A stretch of 64,000 bases of DNA from assembly GCA_037043235.1 (NCBI GenBank), contig JAWRVZ010000247.1:372001-436000 (forward strand). Reading direction: 5' to 3'. Positions 61,166-64,000 of the stretch are shown in pieces. This DNA comes from Rhodeus uyekii. Its lineage: Eukaryota; Chordata; Actinopteri; Cypriniformes; Acheilognathidae. A program made the translations under genes and the position numbers. Every line of letters starts with the position of its first letter. Positions within the stretch are counted from its first letter, which is position 1. The notes under the pieces are model-generated. The model had not been told where the DNA came from, did not search any database, and was given only the letters and a program-made list of their open reading frames with translations.

Positions 61166-61872
61166 CCTCTTTCCAGTGTGTCCTGGGATTTCAACCACCC
61201 ATGTTTCCCTGGTCCAGCGAACCCACGAACGTGCCTGCCGTCAATGACTGGTTGAACCGGTGTGAAGCCATGTGGGACAGAGCGCATACGCACCTGCAAC
61301 ATGCTGTTCGCCGCCAAAGAATCCAAGCAGATCGCCACTGCCGCCCCGGTCCTGCCTACCAACCGGGTCAGTGGGTATGTTTGTCAGCCAGAGATCTGCG
61401 CCTCCGCCTCCCATGCAAGAAATTAAGCCCAAGGTACGTTGGCCCATTTCAAATCACACGACAAATTACACCAGTTTCATTTCGTCTAGCTCTACCTAAC
61501 AACTATCGCATCTCTCCCACCTTCCATGTGTCACTGCTCAAACCTGCCGATGGTCCGTGCGAGGAGGGGGAGGAGAGGTCTGGTGATCAGGGCCCCCCGC
61601 CCATCCTGGTTGAGGGCGAGGAAATCTATCAAGTCTGTGAGTTACTGGACTCCAGACGCCGTGGTCGCACCCTCCAATATCTGGTCGACTGGGAACGCTC
61701 CTGGGTCAATTCGGATGATATCCTGGACCCCAACCTGGTGGAAGAGTTCCACACAAACAATCCGGAGAAGCCAGCCCCTCGACCACGAGGAAGACCGCGG
61801 CATCGTCTACATCCTCGCGCCAGGAGGCGCTCGCAGGGGGGGGGGGCTCTGTCACAGAGACGAACTCCGTGA
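61117..61872 (+). pseudogene. Gypsy pol end: integrase C-terminus with chromodomain
   Basis: Continuation of pol in the next frame after the lesion near 61146. It carries the GPY/F-like block (KLSPRYVGPFQITRQI), then FHVSLLKPA, and a chromodomain (about residues 168-212: YQVCELLDSRRRGRTLQYLV, DWERSWVNSDDILD). Chromodomains of such integrases steer insertion towards modified histones. An Arg-rich tail runs through the G-rich tract, and the stop at 61870 is inside the 3' LTR. Confidence 0.9.
61835..61849 (+). other. Gypsy polypurine tract
   Basis: A run of 11 or 12 G bases (AGGGGGGGGGGGCTC) directly before the 3' LTR, the expected plus-strand primer site. Confidence 0.75.
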
Positions 61873-62360
61873 TTCCCTCCTTGGGCCACCAGAGGGAGCC
61901 ATCGCCCGAATATTGACACACCTCACACACCCACATACACACTACATTTCCCAGCAACCCTCACACTGGACTGATCACACTTGCCAGCTGCACTCCATCA
62001 ATATTGTTTGTCACACCACCTGTTAGTAATCACCTGGACTATAAAGGACTGCCTCACCGTTCAGTCACCGCGAAGTCTTGATTAGCCCCGGTTGTCATTT
62101 CTGAGCGTGTATATTCTGTTTTGTATCCTGTTACCGATTCTGCCTGCTTACCCGTTTTTGAACCTGTCTGCCTGCCTTTTGACCTCTGCCTGGATTTACG
62201 ACCTGTGAATGTTATCCGCCTGTTCTGACTTGTCTGCCTGTTATATCGTCTCTGATTCTGCCTGCCCTTCTGTTCCTGTTTGACCCTGCCTGTACAACCA
62301 CCTCTGTTATCTTCATTAAACTACGCATATGGATCCCAGCCTGAGTGACGCTTCATTACA
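61850..62360 (+). repeat. Gypsy 3' LTR
   Basis: 511 bp, TGTCACAGAG to CTTCATTACA, followed by the GTGAT duplication. Confidence 0.95.
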
Positions 62361-62469
62361 GTGATCTTGAGTGATCGCTCGGATCAAGGTCTGTGGCAGG
62401 GACCTGAGAGGACCATAATCTCTCTTGGCACATAAACTGTCTGGAAATGATAGTGTAATCCCGATACAA

Positions 62470-63045
62470 AATACATATGTTTCAGTGAATAATGCCTATA
62501 GTAGATTTATATCAGTTATGTCAGACAACACCTTTGTCTGAAATACCTGATATCAGGAATTCTCCCTGGCAACAAGGGTGTGCTATCAGATGAAAATTTG
62601 CTATTGGTGGAAAACTTCGAAGCACTTTCAACTTTTGGTGTTGATCGGCAGAGAGTGATGAGATCCACTGCCGTGTAGATGCAGAGAAATTTGATTTGCT
62701 TACTCTATAAACATGATATTTTAGAGAGATTTGAGAGCTGATATTAACTCTAAAAAATCATGAAGTTTGTCATGAAGATTTTGGATGAACACAAAATTTG
62801 AAGCTGTATTCCGTCAGGTGTGAAATTGAATCCTCTCGACCAGGCTTTGTATGCAATTGAATTCTTCTGGAAGGAAGATGGCGAGCCATCCACCCTTAAT
62901 CTCTGGATTCATGGAAATCATCATCTTCTGCATAATATTCAGATCATCTCCTTTTGGATAAAAGACAATCATTTTCCGTGAAAGGAGTGTCTGAACCAAG
63001 TGTGTGCTTAGCCTTAAGAGAGAGGTCACAATAGCTATGTCAATA
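62470..63045. other. Unassigned sequence inside the DIRS-like element
   Basis: No coding match. It separates two DIRS blocks and may be another insertion; no ends were found. Confidence 0.3.
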
Positions 63046-63568
63046 CCTGGGAGTCCATCATGTGCTTGTTTGTACGACAACACAAGTGGTCTCTTACATT
63101 AACCATCAGGGCGATTTGCGGTCGAATCTGTTATATAAGTTGGCTCATCGGATCCTGTTGGCCCAAGGGGAGCTACTCTCACTGAGGGAAGTTTATATTT
63201 CAGGGCTCGAGACAGGGGCTGAGGCCTGGGAATGGATGCTCCACCCTGAGGTGCTGGAGCTCCTATAGGAGAAGACTGGTCCAGTGGACTTGGACCTGTT
63301 TACGTTTAAGTCATCCAGCTCCTCTTAGGTTGGACATTATGGTGAAGATGGGGCCGAGGCTGCATTTGTATGTGATTACTCTGCTCCCGGGAGATCTGAA
63401 GAGAGTTTGCCTGGAAAAGCCTCATCTTCAGTTAGTAGCCCTGTTCCGGCCTGAGTCTGGTTCTCAGACCTAATGTCCTTGATGGCTCTCCCTGGGAGGT
63501 TCTGGTCAGGAGGACACCTGTCCCAAGCAGGGGGGCCAATCCTTCCTTTGCCGGAAGCAATGTCACCC

Positions 63569-64000
63569 TGTAGCCTACGACTGGTTGCTCACGGAAGCTA
63601 AGCAGGGTTGTGTGTGGTTATTTCCTGGATGGGATACTGACTTGATTGCTGCTGGAAGAGCTGTTAGGAGGCCAGCAGGAGGTGCTCACCCTCTGGTCTA
63701 TGTGGGTCCTACCACCCCAGTATAGTGACGGGGACACTGTACTGAAACGAGCACCGTCTTTCGAATGAGACGATAAACCAAGGTCCTGACTCTCTGTGGT
63801 CATTACAAATCCCAGGATGTCTTTCGCAAGAGTAGGGGTGTAAACCTGGCCAAATTTGTCCATCATGGCTTTCTAACCATCCCCTTTCTCTGATTGGCTT
63901 CATCACTCTGTCTCCTCTCCACCAATAAGCTGGTGTGTGGTGAGCGTTCTGGCCCAATATGGCTGCTGTCGCATAATCCAGGTGGATGCTGCACTCTAGT
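63569..64000 (+). mobile_element. 5S rRNA-derived SINE (SINE3 type), cut by the window end
   Basis: The head resembles 5S rRNA with its internal promoter (GAAGCTAAGCAGGG and CCTGGATGGGA). The body GCACCGTCTTTCGAATGAGA, CCAAGGTCCTGACTCTCTGT and ACCAATAAGCTGGTGTGTGG is that of the fish 5S-derived SINE family. The 3' tail lies beyond 64000. It is not a functional 5S gene. Confidence 0.9.

Larger units (their letters stand above)
57105..62360 (+). mobile_element. Full-length chromodomain Gypsy (Sushi-like), TSD GTGAT
   Basis: 5256 bp with two LTRs and the target duplication GTGAT at 57100-57104 and 62361-62365. Gene order gag, protease remnant, RT, RNase H, integrase, chromodomain. About a dozen point differences and one 10-bp indel separate the LTRs, so the insertion is fairly recent; three lesions break the coding region. 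Confidence 0.95.
56890..63560 (+). mobile_element. DIRS-like retrotransposon fragment split by a Gypsy
   Basis: Bases 56930-57099 encode an RNase H-like segment of a DIRS pol (CCRR-type Cys region then TDTSLTGYGV). The frame continues immediately right of the Gypsy at 62366 (LSDRSDQGLW, SLGT). After an unrelated or deleted stretch (about 62470-63045) it resumes with VVSYINHQGDLRS, YKLAHRIL and LLSLREVYISG, then SGSQT (about 63460), and ends at about 63545 next to a SINE. No tyrosine recombinase or terminal repeat is in the window. Confidence 0.7.

Noticed and set aside
63569..63690. A functional 5S rRNA gene
   Set aside because: Diverged from 5S in the first third and continuous with SINE body sequence; no T-run terminator.

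Overview
This window looks like euchromatic DNA of a teleost fish, probably a cyprinid relative. The reasons are three vertebrate genes with fish-like features and a repeat load typical of fish: 5S-rRNA-derived SINE, DIRS, BEL/Pao, chromodomain Gypsy, Penelope, Harbinger, hAT, Tc1 and Tigger-type DNA transposons, and CR1/L2-like and Rex1-like LINEs. Roughly two thirds of the window is recognisably mobile DNA, much of it nested.

Genes. commd5 (15613-19996, +, seven coding exons) encodes a COMM-domain subunit of the endosomal Commander complex. gpr174 (28086-29069, -, one coding exon) and p2ry10 (51887-53650, -, two coding exons) encode the two related lysophosphatidylserine-type class A GPCRs that are also neighbours on the mammalian X chromosome. 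The p2ry10 gene here has a 771-bp intron in the first intracellular loop, and a candidate upstream exon carries a PU.1-type ETS motif. Two exons of a fucolectin (F-type lectin) domain lie at 43353-44121 (+).

Layout. 1-4095: BEL/Pao pol and 3' LTR, the LTR carrying a nested solo LTR and a Tigger-like MITE. 4.9-11 kb: a decayed endogenous retrovirus with a LINE 3' end and a solo LTR in it. 11.9-12.8 kb: a 33-bp minisatellite. 13.0-13.6 kb: a hAT-like fragment. 13.9-15.5 kb: a 31-copy compound VNTR abutting commd5. 15.6-20.2 kb: commd5 with a Tc1 remnant and a Tigger MITE in its introns. 22-26.7 kb: solo LTRs, a Penelope endonuclease fragment, an unclassified repeat with recurring GGTAGTGACA motifs, a complete but decayed Tc1 element and a CACTG-ended MITE. 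28-29 kb: gpr174. 30.7-43 kb: LINE, LTR and Tc1 fragments and a duplicated block. 43-44 kb: fucolectin. 44.2-50.6 kb: a LINE split by an LTR that is itself split by a hAT element, then Harbinger and a hAT. 51.9-54.7 kb: p2ry10. 55.8-56.1 kb: a solo LTR. 56.9-63.5 kb: a DIRS-like element split by a full-length, recent Gypsy. 63.57 kb to the end: a 5S-derived SINE.

How the genes fit together. The two GPCR genes are a functional pair (lysophosphatidylserine sensing by lymphocytes); commd5 and the fucolectin are unrelated neighbours. The most informative element is the Gypsy: a perfect 5-bp target duplication, a self-priming signature (10 nt at the predicted RNA 5' end complementary to the site just after the 5' LTR), and coding sequence that begins inside the 5' LTR and ends inside the 3' LTR. 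I found no RNA gene or CRISPR array, and no clearly new system. The best candidates for novelty are the gained p2ry10 intron, the LTR-embedded start and stop of the Gypsy, and the compound VNTR at the commd5 promoter.
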